Shown here one piece after another: positions 32,305 through 40,273 of a stretch of 64,000 nt of DNA. The notes below the pieces were generated by a model, which was not told where the DNA came from, did not search any database, and saw only the letters and a program-made list of their open reading frames with translations. The stretch is from a beta proteobacterium L13. Its GTDB lineage: Bacteria; Pseudomonadota; Gammaproteobacteria; Burkholderiales; Chromobacteriaceae. The DNA is taken from assembly GCA_000335715.1 (NCBI GenBank), contig AMYZ01000004.1:1-64000 (forward strand), in the 5' to 3' direction. Position 1 is the stretch's first letter, and the number at the start of each line of letters is the position of its first letter. The position numbers and the translations under genes are program-made.

Positions 32305-33763
32305 GGAGGCGCCCCCACAGTTTGGCAACAAAGAGGGCACGCGCCAGGCGTTCCTGCAGGCCGCTGGCGTCCATCTCAGGGTACAGCTCGGCCAGTGCGC
32401 CGAGCAGCTCATTGGGTTGGACGCCGTCTTCAATGCGCTTTAACAGCGGCGCGAGCATCGTCTGGGCATCGGCGTTGAGGGCATCGGCCAGCAGCGCATC
32501 GAGGGCGGCGTCCATCGCGTCCTGGTCGGGCGCTTCCTCGCCCTCGGCAAACTCAGCCGCCGGTACGTCCGGCGTGGCAGCCTCGACCAGGTCGCCGTCC
32601 TGCAGCTGGTAGGCGCGCTTGAAGTAGGCCGGCGTCAGCTTGGCGCCGGCACGCATCAGCTTCTCGTCGCGTTCGGCCAGCACCTTGTCGACTTCCTCCT
32701 GCTCCCATAGCGAGAACACCGGGCGGGCATCATCGTTGAAATTCAGCTCGCACACCCAGCGGATCAGGGTATTCATCGCCTCTTCAACGATGGCCGAGTC
32801 GCCGTCGCGGATGTCGCGGGTAACTTCCAGCCCGGCCTGGGCCGAGGCACGGTTGGCGGTGGCCTCGGTGGTCTGGTTCTGGCCCAAGAGCGCGATCGAT
32901 ACCTCGGAGCGGCAGAAGTGCAGCAGGCGCTCGTACACCTCGGCGCTACCGGTCTTGCCGGCCGCTTCCTTGATCTCTACGCTGGCATCGTCCGGGATCA
33001 CCGCCACCGCGTCCTGCACCATCGCCTCCAGGTTGTCCAGCAGCGCGTCGGTCTCGGCCGGCGTGGCGCTGCGTGGGTGTTTGCCGATGATCCACGGCGC
33101 GCCGTACTTCTCGGTGAATTGCACCCAGAACTTGAGGCCACCCTTCTTGAAGGTGGTGGGCCAGAACACCATGGACAGGTCGGCAAAGCCGTAGGGGTTG
33201 TCATAGCTGGCGTCCTGGCGTGGCACCAGGAACTTGCGTGCGGGTAGCTCCTCGCCCTGCAGGCGGTTGTTTTTGGAGCGAAAGCGCAGCTGGTTGGCCG
33301 CGTCGTACACGAACCAGTCGGCCGGCTTGCCGACGATGTCGACCGGCACCACGTAGCCGCCAACCTTGCCCCACATCACCTCCATCGGCTGGTAGCCGTA
33401 GAGCACGGCGTCCAGCATCTCGGTAATGATTCTGGATAGGTCCAGGTCGGCGAAGATGCTCTCGATCGACTTGGCCACACGGCTCTTGGCCTTGTCACGA
33501 TCCAGCCCCCATTCCAGTGCCTTCACCGCCGCCTTACGACGACGGACGCAGCCACCCACGTGGGCATCGGCACGCAGCTCGCGATAGACCTTGATGTCCT
33601 TACCCAGTGCCTTCAGTACGCTGTCCGGGTTGGGCAAATACATGCCCAGGGTGTGGAAGTCGATACTGCGCTCGCGCGTGGCGATCTGTTCGGACAGCGA
33701 TTTGCGCGGCTCCCCGAACTGGACAAACTCGGTGGGGCTGACCCACATGCCTTTAGCTTTCAT
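32297..33763 (-). CDS. Portal protein (Mu gp29-like, DUF935)
   Basis: A 488-residue DUF935 portal protein forming the dodecameric DNA gate of the head. 'LRADAHVGGCVRRRKAAVKA' near 80 and 'PMEVMWGKVGGYVVPVDIVG' near 155 are diagnostic, with 'WVQFTEKYGAPWIIGKHP' in the middle. The C-terminus is acidic and helical. It overlaps both terminase and MuF genes. Confidence 0.93.
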   Translation of the reverse strand: MKAKGMWVSPTEFVQFGEPRKSLSEQIATRERSIDFHTLGMYLPNPDSVLKALGKDIKVYRELRADAHVGGCVRRRKAAVKALEWGLDRDKAKSRVAKSIESIFADLDLSRIITEMLDAVLYGYQPMEVMWGKVGGYVVPVDIVGKPADWFVYDAANQLRFRSKNNRLQGEELPARKFLVPRQDASYDNPYGFADLSMVFWPTTFKKGGLKFWVQFTEKYGAPWIIGKHPRSATPAETDALLDNLEAMVQDAVAVIPDDASVEIKEAAGKTGSAEVYERLLHFCRSEVSIALLGQNQTTEATANRASAQAGLEVTRDIRDGDSAIVEEAMNTLIRWVCELNFNDDARPVFSLWEQEEVDKVLAERDEKLMRAGAKLTPAYFKRAYQLQDGDLVEAATPDVPAAEFAEGEEAPDQDAMDAALDALLADALNADAQTMLAPLLKRIEDGVQPNELLGALAELYPEMDASGLQERLARALFVAKLWGRLHA

Positions 33764-35373
33764 TGGTACCCCTGGGTGATTCTGGCACCGGTGCGACGGC
33801 GGCGGGACTTCACCGTCACCGGGCCTTTGTTGATTTCGCGGCTGGCGTAATACGCCAGCGCTACGGCCACTGCAGCATCACCGTGGCGTTTGCCCTGGTC
33901 TTCACCGGTACTGCGGCTATCCGGGATACGAGGTACGCCCTTGACGATTTGCACCGCCCGCAAGTCGGCCAGCACATCGGCGTCTTTGGGCAGACCATCC
34001 AGTGTGCCGTCCTCGAGCGCAGCTTTCACCGGCGGCATGTGTTCGCGGTACCAGGACTCGGTCAGCATCACCTGCTGGATACGGCTGGCACCGTAGCGTT
34101 GCATGGCGTACTCGGCCAGAAACTGGCCGTTGCCACGTGCATCGAAGGCGCCACCGGTAAAACCCGGCAAACGATCCAGCAGGTAAAAACACACCTGTTC
34201 CTGCTGGCGGAACGGCACATTGCGCAGTTCCAGGATGAAGGGCACGCGGCGCACCAGGTTTTGCTGCTGGATCAGCGGCACGTGCACGGTAAGGTCGCCG
34301 CTGCGGCCAAAGTCTTCGCCGTTAAAGCTGATGGCATCTGTCGGTAGTGCGGCCAGTAGTGGGGCCAGATTGGCCTCCAGCCAGTCGCGGCAATCGGCGA
34401 TGCGGATGTGGTCGGGCAGCAGTTCGAAACCCGGCGGGCATGCCCAGCGCAGCACCGGGGTATCGGCCGACATGCGCGACTCCACCAGGGCACGGGACAG
34501 CCAGGCACCGCCGCTGTGCTTGGGAATGCAGCCGTATTCTTCCTCGGCAGACTCGGTGTTGGGCGCGTTCTTATACAGGTCGTCGCGCCATTTCTTTTCG
34601 CCTTCCGGCGACCAGGTCTGGCCGGTGACGTAGCAGATGCGCTTGTACAGGCCATCCGCGATGGCATCGTCCAGCGTGATGCGGTGGATGCTGTAATCCT
34701 TGCGGCCGGCGCGGGCGTCTTCGATGTACTGGTTGAACAGGTTCTCCACACCATTGTGTGTGCTGATCAGCCGTACCTTGTTGCCCCACATGGTCAGTGC
34801 CAGCGCGGCCTTCAGCAGCTCTTCCAGGCTGTCGTGGAAGGCCGCCTCGTCGATCACTACATCGCCCTGCAGGCCACGCAGGTTGGATGGCCGGCTGGAT
34901 AGTGCCTGGATTTTGAAGCCGGACTTCGGGAAGCGGATCATGTAGGTGAGGATTTCTTCCTGCTTGCCCTCATCCCAGAATGTCTGCTCGTACACGTCGG
35001 CCTGCGCCAGCTCGTTGAACGCCTTGGCGAACAGTGCACAGGCGGCGATGTACTCCAGCGCCATTTCCTTCTTGCTGCCTACGTAGAAGGTATTGCAGCC
35101 CTGGCGGCGGCGCGGCCGGGCCGCCTTCACCACGTTGCGGCCAGCCTCTGCCCAGGTCAGGCCGGTACGGCGCGACTTCTCCGCGAACATGATCTGGGCT
35201 TCGTCTTCGAACCAGCGCTGCTGGTACGGCAGGAATACCGGCTGATTAGAAGGGATGGCGTCGGCCACCTCTTGCGGCACCACCACGCCGGCCAGCGCCA
35301 GCTCCTCCGCCAGGTCGATCTTGCGGGGGATGCCGACGGACACCAACGATAAGTTCTGCTGCTTGGCCATCAT
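33760..35373 (-). CDS. Terminase large subunit (Mu gp28-like)
   Basis: A 537-residue packaging ATPase-nuclease. 'AEKSRRTGLTWAEAGRNVVK' is the Walker A-like region, 'NLRGLQGDVVIDEAAFHDSL' holds the Walker B DEA, and 'STHNGVENLFNQYIEDA' is the coupling motif. A C-terminal RNase H-like nuclease part follows ('NGEDFGRSGDLTVHVPLIQQ', 'GGAFDARGNGQFLAEYAMQR'). All motifs seem intact. Confidence 0.94.
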   Translation of the reverse strand: MMAKQQNLSLVSVGIPRKIDLAEELALAGVVVPQEVADAIPSNQPVFLPYQQRWFEDEAQIMFAEKSRRTGLTWAEAGRNVVKAARPRRRQGCNTFYVGSKKEMALEYIAACALFAKAFNELAQADVYEQTFWDEGKQEEILTYMIRFPKSGFKIQALSSRPSNLRGLQGDVVIDEAAFHDSLEELLKAALALTMWGNKVRLISTHNGVENLFNQYIEDARAGRKDYSIHRITLDDAIADGLYKRICYVTGQTWSPEGEKKWRDDLYKNAPNTESAEEEYGCIPKHSGGAWLSRALVESRMSADTPVLRWACPPGFELLPDHIRIADCRDWLEANLAPLLAALPTDAISFNGEDFGRSGDLTVHVPLIQQQNLVRRVPFILELRNVPFRQQEQVCFYLLDRLPGFTGGAFDARGNGQFLAEYAMQRYGASRIQQVMLTESWYREHMPPVKAALEDGTLDGLPKDADVLADLRAVQIVKGVPRIPDSRSTGEDQGKRHGDAAVAVALAYYASREINKGPVTVKSRRRRTGARITQGYQ

Positions 35374-35939
35374 TCCTTACCCAGCAGAATGCGGCGGATG
35401 CGGGCTTCCATCTGCTCGCTCATACCATCGGCGCCGCGCATTTCTTCCAGCTTTTCTTCCTGCTCGGCCAGCAGCTGGGCACGGGCCTCGCGCTCGATGC
35501 GGGCCTGCTCGTCCAGACGGAAGCGTTTCTGGTTCACGCTGGCGCGGGCCAGGGTGGCAATGTTCTTGGCCGCACTGGATAGCAGACCGATGCGCTCGGC
35601 CGGGTCGACGTCTTCGTCACCGGCCTCCTGCAGGTTGACGATGCTCTCGAACAGCTCGGTCTGCACCAGGGCGATCACGGCTTCGGAGCGGGCGTCCTGG
35701 TCGTCAGCAGCGCCCTCGGTGAGCAGGCGCGCTGCCTCGGTGCTGGCCTTGATGGCAGCAAAACGACGCTCAATCTTCTGGCCGTAGCGGTGGATGGCTG
35801 ACTTGCTGATAGCGAAGCCTTTGTCGCGCAGCGCGGCTTCCAGCAGCTGGTAGCCACTGAAGTTACCCTCCACCAGAGACTTATCCAGCCACTCGCGTAC
35901 CGACTGGGGCAGTTGGCCAACACTGTTGCGGCGGGCCAT
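35370..35939 (-). CDS. Terminase small subunit (Mu gp27-like, DUF3486)
   Basis: A 189-residue DUF3486 protein: 'LPQSVREWLDKSLVEGNFSG' and 'AALRDKGFAISKSAIHRYGQ' form an HTH-type DNA-recognition region, and the rest is coiled-coil. It pairs with the large subunit immediately downstream (overlapping stop and start). The start at 35939 (MARRNSV) matches the family. Confidence 0.92.
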   Translation of the reverse strand: MARRNSVGQLPQSVREWLDKSLVEGNFSGYQLLEAALRDKGFAISKSAIHRYGQKIERRFAAIKASTEAARLLTEGAADDQDARSEAVIALVQTELFESIVNLQEAGDEDVDPAERIGLLSSAAKNIATLARASVNQKRFRLDEQARIEREARAQLLAEQEEKLEEMRGADGMSEQMEARIRRILLGKE

Positions 35940-35940
35940 A

Positions 35941-36252
35941 TCACTGGCTCCAGTATTTCTGCGGCCGGGCAATGCCGGGTTCGCAGTCGATGGTGTACTC
36001 GGCGATGTCGGTACCGTAGCGGGTCAGGCTGCCCCACCAGCGCCCGGAAGGTTCCTTGCGCAGTTCGACCAGGTCGCGGTCGGACAGGTAGTCCAGCTCG
36101 CGCCGGACTTCAATCGGCGTCACGTCCGGGTAGATGGACTGCATGGTCATTTGGATAGGCCCTTCGGACAGCTCTTCCGGGCGGGCGTTGTAGAGCGCCA
36201 GCAGCAGATACCAGCGCAGGCTTTCACGGCGTACTTTGGCTTGATCAATCAC
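35941..36252 (-). CDS. Mu gp26-like protein
   Basis: A 103-residue protein starting MIDQAKVRRESLRWYLLLAL with 'DVTPIEVRRELDYLSDRDLV', which looks like a winged-helix region. It sits directly before the terminase small subunit, the position of Mu gp26. Function not known; it may be part of packaging control. Confidence 0.8.
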   Translation of the reverse strand: MIDQAKVRRESLRWYLLLALYNARPEELSEGPIQMTMQSIYPDVTPIEVRRELDYLSDRDLVELRKEPSGRWWGSLTRYGTDIAEYTIDCEPGIARPQKYWSQ

Positions 36253-36622
36253 GGTTGGCCCCTTTTAGTTGCCAGTTCTCAAGGCGCAACGCCACCGCAT
36301 CAAGCTTGGCCTCGATCACGGTCTGGTTGCGGATATAGTCTTCGCGGCGCACGTACTGCAGCGGCAGCTCGGCCTTCCACTGCAGGAAGTCGCGGTCGAG
36401 TGCCTGTAGTCGCGCCACCACTTTTTGTTCTTCTTCTGCATGGCGATTCAGTGTGGCCTGCATGGCGGTGTCGGCCATCTTGCGGGCGTCTTCCAGTGCC
36501 TGGAAGCGCTCGTCCAGGCGACGGTCTATCTGGCTGAACAGCACCTTGGCGCCGCCGGCGACAAAGCCAAAGAAAGCCAGCAACAACGTGAGTAGCTGCC
36601 AGAACTCCACTTGTACGGTCAT
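36245..36622 (-). CDS. DUF2730-like membrane protein (Mu gp25 position)
   Basis: A 125-residue protein with one N-terminal membrane segment ('LLTLLLAFFGFVAGGAKVLF') and a long coiled-coil ('DRRLDERFQALEDARKMADT' onward). This matches the DUF2730 type found between lysis and terminase genes of Mu-like phages. It overlaps its neighbours at both ends. Confidence 0.78.
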   Translation of the reverse strand: MTVQVEFWQLLTLLLAFFGFVAGGAKVLFSQIDRRLDERFQALEDARKMADTAMQATLNRHAEEEQKVVARLQALDRDFLQWKAELPLQYVRREDYIRNQTVIEAKLDAVALRLENWQLKGANRD

Positions 36623-37221
36623 GGCTTGCTCCCTTCATGCCAGTCCAGTAGGCGGTTCAACTGTGACTCGATGTCGCGGCAGCGCTGTCCGTAGTCGGTG
36701 ATGTGTTCCAGGATGTCAGCCTGCTGTACCCCGGCATCAAGGGCTTCGGCGGGGTCGGCCGTATCAGCAGCTCCGGCGGCAGGGATGGTTGGGGGCACAG
36801 GGGCGGCACCGATGGCGCCGTTGTACACGCCGACAAAGCCATGAGTAAAAACGCACTGAGGAACAGGCTGCAGCGGCGCGCCAGGCGCCGGGCGGTATTG
36901 GCTGGTGACACGGGTGATTCTCCGTTTCAGTTGGTCGGTCTCTTCGGCATGCTGGGCACGCGCCTGCAGCAGCTGGAAACCCAGCTGGTTGGCGGTGGCG
37001 GTCAGCTCGCGCTCTTTGTCGAGGGCCTGCCCGGCGGCGGTAGCCATCAGCAAGGCGTGGTCACGCTTGAGGTTGGCCAGCGCGGTCTCGCCCTTGGCCT
37101 GGGCCGAGCGGTGGCCCAGGCCGTAGCCCCCGGCTCCGGCCGCCAGGGTGGTGATGGCGACCAGGCCAAGGCCGGCCAGTGCTGCCTGCAGGCGGGTGGC
37201 GATGAAGGGGGTATCAAGCAT
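36619..37221 (-). CDS. Rz-like inner-membrane spanin
   Basis: A 200-residue i-spanin candidate. It has an N-terminal membrane anchor ('LGLVAITTLAAGAGGYGLGH') followed by a periplasmic coiled-coil ('KRDHALLMATAAGQALDKER' to 'QHAEETDQLKRRITRVTS'). It works with Rz1 to fuse inner and outer membranes at lysis. The start at 37221 (MLDTPF) is chosen because earlier codons lie in the holin gene. The C-terminal third, after the Rz1 overlap starts, is Pro/Ala-rich. Confidence 0.8.
   Translation of the reverse strand: MLDTPFIATRLQAALAGLGLVAITTLAAGAGGYGLGHRSAQAKGETALANLKRDHALLMATAAGQALDKERELTATANQLGFQLLQARAQHAEETDQLKRRITRVTSQYRPAPGAPLQPVPQCVFTHGFVGVYNGAIGAAPVPPTIPAAGAADTADPAEALDAGVQQADILEHITDYGQRCRDIESQLNRLLDWHEGSKP
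36657..36911 (-). CDS. Rz1-like outer-membrane spanin lipoprotein, nested in Rz
   Basis: An 84-residue protein read in another frame entirely inside the Rz gene. It starts with GTG and has a lipoprotein signal with lipobox 'LMALSAC'; the mature part is proline-rich ('VPPLCPQPSLPPELLIRPTP'), as in lambda Rz1. The nested arrangement is the classic embedded o-spanin layout. Confidence 0.82.
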   Translation of the reverse strand: MSPANTARRLARRCSLFLSAFLLMALSACTTAPSVPPLCPQPSLPPELLIRPTPPKPLMPGYSRLTSWNTSPTTDSAAATSSHS

Positions 37222-37444
37222 TGCCGGCCTCCTGCTTGTCGCGCTTGGTGGCAATCCAGCTGCGAGCAGCCGAGTAGCCACCCACCACGCCTAGATAGAC
37301 CAGCCAGGTATCGGTAGTCAGCTGGCCAGCAACGCCCTGGTAGATGAACATGCCAGTGGCCGAAGCGCAGGCCACATTGGCCCACAGCTTGCTGTGGCTC
37401 AGACGGCCGCTGGCTGGGTTGGTAAACAGATCAGACAGTCGCAT
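37214..37444 (-). CDS. Phage holin candidate
   Basis: A 76-residue protein with two hydrophobic segments ('LWANVACASATGMFIYQGVA' and 'WLVYLGVVGGYSAARSWI') and a basic C-terminus 'ATKRDKQEAGNA'. Size, position between endolysin and spanin genes, and topology fit a small class II or HP1-type holin. The start at 37444 (MRLSDLF) agrees with the family. Confidence 0.78.
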   Translation of the reverse strand: MRLSDLFTNPASGRLSHSKLWANVACASATGMFIYQGVAGQLTTDTWLVYLGVVGGYSAARSWIATKRDKQEAGNA

Positions 37445-37448
37445 GGGC

Positions 37449-37967
37449 TTACTCCTGCAGGCTGCCAACCAGTGGTCTCATCCCACCCTGCAGCCAGTCG
37501 GCCACGTTGAAGCCAGGGCAGGTTTTGAGCCATTCGCCTGGCTCTACGGTGCCGTCACCGTCCTTGTCTGGCGACAGGTCACGGTGGCCTACCACACGGG
37601 CTGGCGGGTACTGCGCCTTCAGCGCTTTTACCAGGCTGTGTAGTGCATCCCACTGCGCCCGGGTAAAGCGGCTGGTGCCTACCAGACAGATACCGATGGA
37701 TTGAGCGTTGAAGCCCTGGACGTGCGCGCCGACCTCGGCAATGCCTCGACCAGTGTGCTTGCTGCCATCGGTATCCAGCACGAAGTGGTAGCCGATGGCG
37801 GGTAGATGCGGGTTGAGCTGTGCCAGCGCAGCCGGCTGGCGTTTGAAGCCACGCTGGGCATGCCAGCTATCGATGACCGCTGCGGCGCTTTTGGTAGGGC
37901 TACCCAGCTGTTGGCCATTGGCGCTGGCCGAGCAGTGGATAACGATGCAGTTGATGGTACGAGACAT
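37449..37967 (-). CDS. Endolysin, N-acetylmuramoyl-L-alanine amidase
   Basis: A 172-residue Amidase_2 (T7 lysozyme-type) enzyme that cuts the amide between MurNAc and L-Ala. Zinc ligands are seen in 'IVIHCSAS' (His), 'RVVGHRDLSPDKDGDG' (His) and 'KTCPGF' (Cys), with 'GYHFVLDTDG' in the core. An EF-hand-like DxDGDG run follows the GHRD motif. The start at 37967 has GAGGGG upstream. No signal peptide, so release depends on the holin. Confidence 0.93.
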   Translation of the reverse strand: MSRTINCIVIHCSASANGQQLGSPTKSAAAVIDSWHAQRGFKRQPAALAQLNPHLPAIGYHFVLDTDGSKHTGRGIAEVGAHVQGFNAQSIGICLVGTSRFTRAQWDALHSLVKALKAQYPPARVVGHRDLSPDKDGDGTVEPGEWLKTCPGFNVADWLQGGMRPLVGSLQE

Positions 37968-37982
37968 GATCCCCTCCAGACG

Positions 37983-38010
37983 TGAACATGCCGCCATTGT
38001 CGGCGGCATG
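37983..38010. terminator. Hairpin between lysis and lysogeny genes
   Basis: ACATGCCGCC and GGCGGCATGT pair around a 5-base loop, in the gap between the stop of the membrane-protein gene (38053) and the endolysin start. It probably ends the leftward lysogenic transcript ahead of the lysis and late operon. A related CATGCCGCC/GGCGGCATG hairpin occurs at about 30460-30482. Confidence 0.65.
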
Positions 38011-38052
38011 TTGGGGAGGGGCTTTTAATCGACTTTAATGAGTACAAACAAA

Positions 38053-38655
38053 CTAAGCAGGGTGTTCCCCATTAGGAAATTTCTTTGATGTTGATGGTTC
38101 ATTGCGAAAACCATCCAGTCGTGAGTCTACCGTAGGGATCTCACCATCCTTGCCTTTCAGAGCTGTCAAAGCCTTTTCGCGAGCTGCGTGTAGACGCTCT
38201 TGCTCTTTAATCTGACTACGGAAGGCTCTAATTTCCTCACGCCACGCCAAGAACCGCCCGAAACCAAACAATGCAAAGCCCATTCCGGCACCTGCCAAAG
38301 AAAAAACCCAACTTGGCAGCGGTTGCTTGGCGAGGCTTAGGGCCTCTGGCGTAAATGCCAGCAGTGCGGCACTGATATTGCCAAAGACCAAAATTTTGAT
38401 TTTGGCGATTCTGCTCCGAATGATTGACTCTAGTTTTCGGTGCTGCTCGTAACTCAAACCACTACTATCAGTCAAATCCTCAATCTTCGGCAACAACCAC
38501 AGCATACCGGCCCATACCACACCGAAAATACTACCAGACCACTTGCAAGCAGCGACCAGCAGTGGTTCTGGTAGAAAAGCATGCGCCTCCCGTCCTGCTG
38601 CCGCACCTGCGAACAGTAAGATAAGAAGGATGAGCATGGTTCTAATCGGTTTCAT
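38053..38655 (-). CDS. Multi-pass membrane protein, second gene of candidate exclusion module
   Basis: A 200-residue protein with about four hydrophobic segments ('MLILLILLFAGAAA', 'WSGSIFGVVWAGMLWLLP', 'ILVFGNISAALLAFTPEALS', 'WVFSLAGAGMGFALFGFG'), then a charged coiled-coil C-terminus. The start at 38655 is preferred; a TTG at 38676 would overlap the upstream gene. It is immediately downstream of a soluble 323-residue partner and AT-richer than the phage core. The layout, a soluble protein plus a 4-TM protein after the repressor, recalls lambda RexA/RexB and the Kiwa pair. Homology is not established. Confidence 0.6.
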   Translation of the reverse strand: MKPIRTMLILLILLFAGAAAGREAHAFLPEPLLVAACKWSGSIFGVVWAGMLWLLPKIEDLTDSSGLSYEQHRKLESIIRSRIAKIKILVFGNISAALLAFTPEALSLAKQPLPSWVFSLAGAGMGFALFGFGRFLAWREEIRAFRSQIKEQERLHAAREKALTALKGKDGEIPTVDSRLDGFRNEPSTSKKFPNGEHPA

Positions 38656-38665
38656 GATTTCAAGA

Positions 38666-39637
38666 TTATGGGTCAATCAGCTTGTCGCGAATGCTATCGG
38701 CTAGCCAAGTATGCATTTTACCGAATGCATCATCAGGATTGATGATGCCGTTCAGTGTCTGGATAGACAGATCTTTAGTCAGCTTGATTTCGTCACCTTT
38801 CACTGTCCCACCACCAGCCAACTGAATAACTGTATCGGCATCATCGACATGCCTGAGGGCCAGTGCAAGATTGTCTAGCAGTGCATGTCCTTTGTCAGTA
38901 CTACTTCGGTTATAGCGCACTCGCAGCGTGCACTCTAGGTTTGCGTCCAACGCATCTTCAAACTTAAGGTGCTGGCTCATACCTTTAGGCAGTACGCTTT
39001 TCAACCAAGCCATGCCTACCCCACTTAGTGCGAACGTATCTGCCTGCTGGCTAGCAGACACCGGCATTCCTGACGTGTCCGGCTGGGCGGAAACCAAAGG
39101 GGCGTCTATCCAAATTTCTTTCGCATGAGACTTACAAATTTTCTCACGAGTAGCACTGGAAATCTGGTCGGCTAGTGCTAGAGCATTGCCTTTAAACCCT
39201 CCTGCCTTTTCTAGAAGCCAGGCCAAGTGCTGTTCAAACTGGGCTGATCGGAGAGCACTGGACTGGATGGTGAGCACGTGGTTCCTGTGCACCAGGAAGT
39301 ACAGTACCCCATCTAGAAATTCCCGCCGTTTTCCATCTTCAGCCAAGGGAGGCGCTACTTGCTCGACAGACAGCGTCTCTGCTTCGTCATCCTCCGGAAG
39401 GATCAGCTGATTTCGTCCCTTTTCATACGAAAGCATGATCCCATAAAGTGCACCCTTTTCCTCTCGGAAGTAGCTGATGAGTCGCGCCTCATTAGTGCCA
39501 AAGATCAACTCTTTGCGCTGTCCTGCTTTTTTGAACTGTGCCAGTGCAGCGGTAAGCAACAGTTGCAGATCACTGCCTTGGTTTTGGAATACGGCTTTCT
39601 TGCACCAGAGCTTTTTCTTCTGATTTACCTGAGACAT
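38666..39637 (-). CDS. Soluble partner of candidate exclusion module (RexA/KwaB-like)
   Basis: A 323-residue protein without signal or membrane segment. A segment near residues 105-140, 'GVLYFLVHRNHVLTIQSSAL' then 'FEQHLAWLLEKAG', has the shape seen in RexA and DUF4868 (KwaB) proteins: a beta hairpin followed by a helix bearing Phe/Leu. It ends 11 bases downstream of the next gene's ATG, so the two are co-translated. It has its own extended -10 promoter. GC content is clearly lower than the tail and head genes. Function is inferred from layout only. Confidence 0.55.
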   Translation of the reverse strand: MSQVNQKKKLWCKKAVFQNQGSDLQLLLTAALAQFKKAGQRKELIFGTNEARLISYFREEKGALYGIMLSYEKGRNQLILPEDDEAETLSVEQVAPPLAEDGKRREFLDGVLYFLVHRNHVLTIQSSALRSAQFEQHLAWLLEKAGGFKGNALALADQISSATREKICKSHAKEIWIDAPLVSAQPDTSGMPVSASQQADTFALSGVGMAWLKSVLPKGMSQHLKFEDALDANLECTLRVRYNRSSTDKGHALLDNLALALRHVDDADTVIQLAGGGTVKGDEIKLTKDLSIQTLNGIINPDDAFGKMHTWLADSIRDKLIDP

Positions 39638-39665
39638 CCCCAACAGTCCTTTTAGACATTCGATA

Positions 39666-39674
39666 ATTATAACA
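39666..39674 (-). promoter_or_regulatory. Extended -10 promoter of the candidate exclusion module
   Basis: The minus strand reads TGTTATAAT, a perfect -10 with a TG extension, 29 bases upstream of the 39637 ATG. A TGAACA word lies further upstream but with long spacing. The pair can therefore be transcribed in the lysogen independently of the repressor gene. Confidence 0.6.
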
Positions 39675-39726
39675 AGTGGGGTAGTACGGTATGTTCACCC
39701 CACGAAGTCACTAACAGTTGCTACGC

Positions 39727-40251
39727 CTACTCCGTTACTGGCATGTCTGCCGGCGGATGCGTACGTTCTGACTCTTGTGCTAGGCGCACCGTAAAGTCGA
39801 GCAGCTTCTTTGCCTTGTTTACTGCCAGCATGTATTCCAGATCAGCCTGCTCCAGATAGGCATGCTCTTCCAGCTCGCCCGATAGGCGCTGGCTGATGAA
39901 ATCAGTCAGTGCCTGCAAGTCCAACTCCGGATCGGCCGACAGTGCGGCGGCCGCGATAGCCTCGTTACACAATTTTTCGGTACGGCACTGAACGCGGATC
40001 AGCGACATGCCATCACCCTGAGATACGCCGGTCCCGGATACTGTGATACCAGGCGCCACCGCTGCACTGAACTTACCGATCTTGGCTGGCCAGATCGGCA
40101 TACGCAGTTTGAGCCGGTGCAGCTGGGCCGCACGGTTGAAGCCTTCCGAAAACTCGGTAGGTGTAATGCCGATGAATTCTTCTACGCTGTCCGCGCCCGC
40201 GAAGGAAGGCAGTAGCACGCAGCCAAGTACTGCCAAATGAATCAAACGCAT
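39727..40251 (-). CDS. Exported phage protein, unknown
   Basis: A 174-residue protein with a signal peptide (MRLIHLAVLGCVLLPSFAGA, likely cleaved before DSVEEF), so periplasmic. The mature part has two Cys ('VQCRTEKLCNEA') and a helical, charged C-terminus. The Shine-Dalgarno sequence is AAGGGGG. It is part of the leftward lysogeny block and may be an envelope-acting exclusion factor. No family recognised. Confidence 0.6.
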   Translation of the reverse strand: MRLIHLAVLGCVLLPSFAGADSVEEFIGITPTEFSEGFNRAAQLHRLKLRMPIWPAKIGKFSAAVAPGITVSGTGVSQGDGMSLIRVQCRTEKLCNEAIAAAALSADPELDLQALTDFISQRLSGELEEHAYLEQADLEYMLAVNKAKKLLDFTVRLAQESERTHPPADMPVTE

Positions 40252-40273
40252 AACACCCCCTTGGGTTAAGTAA

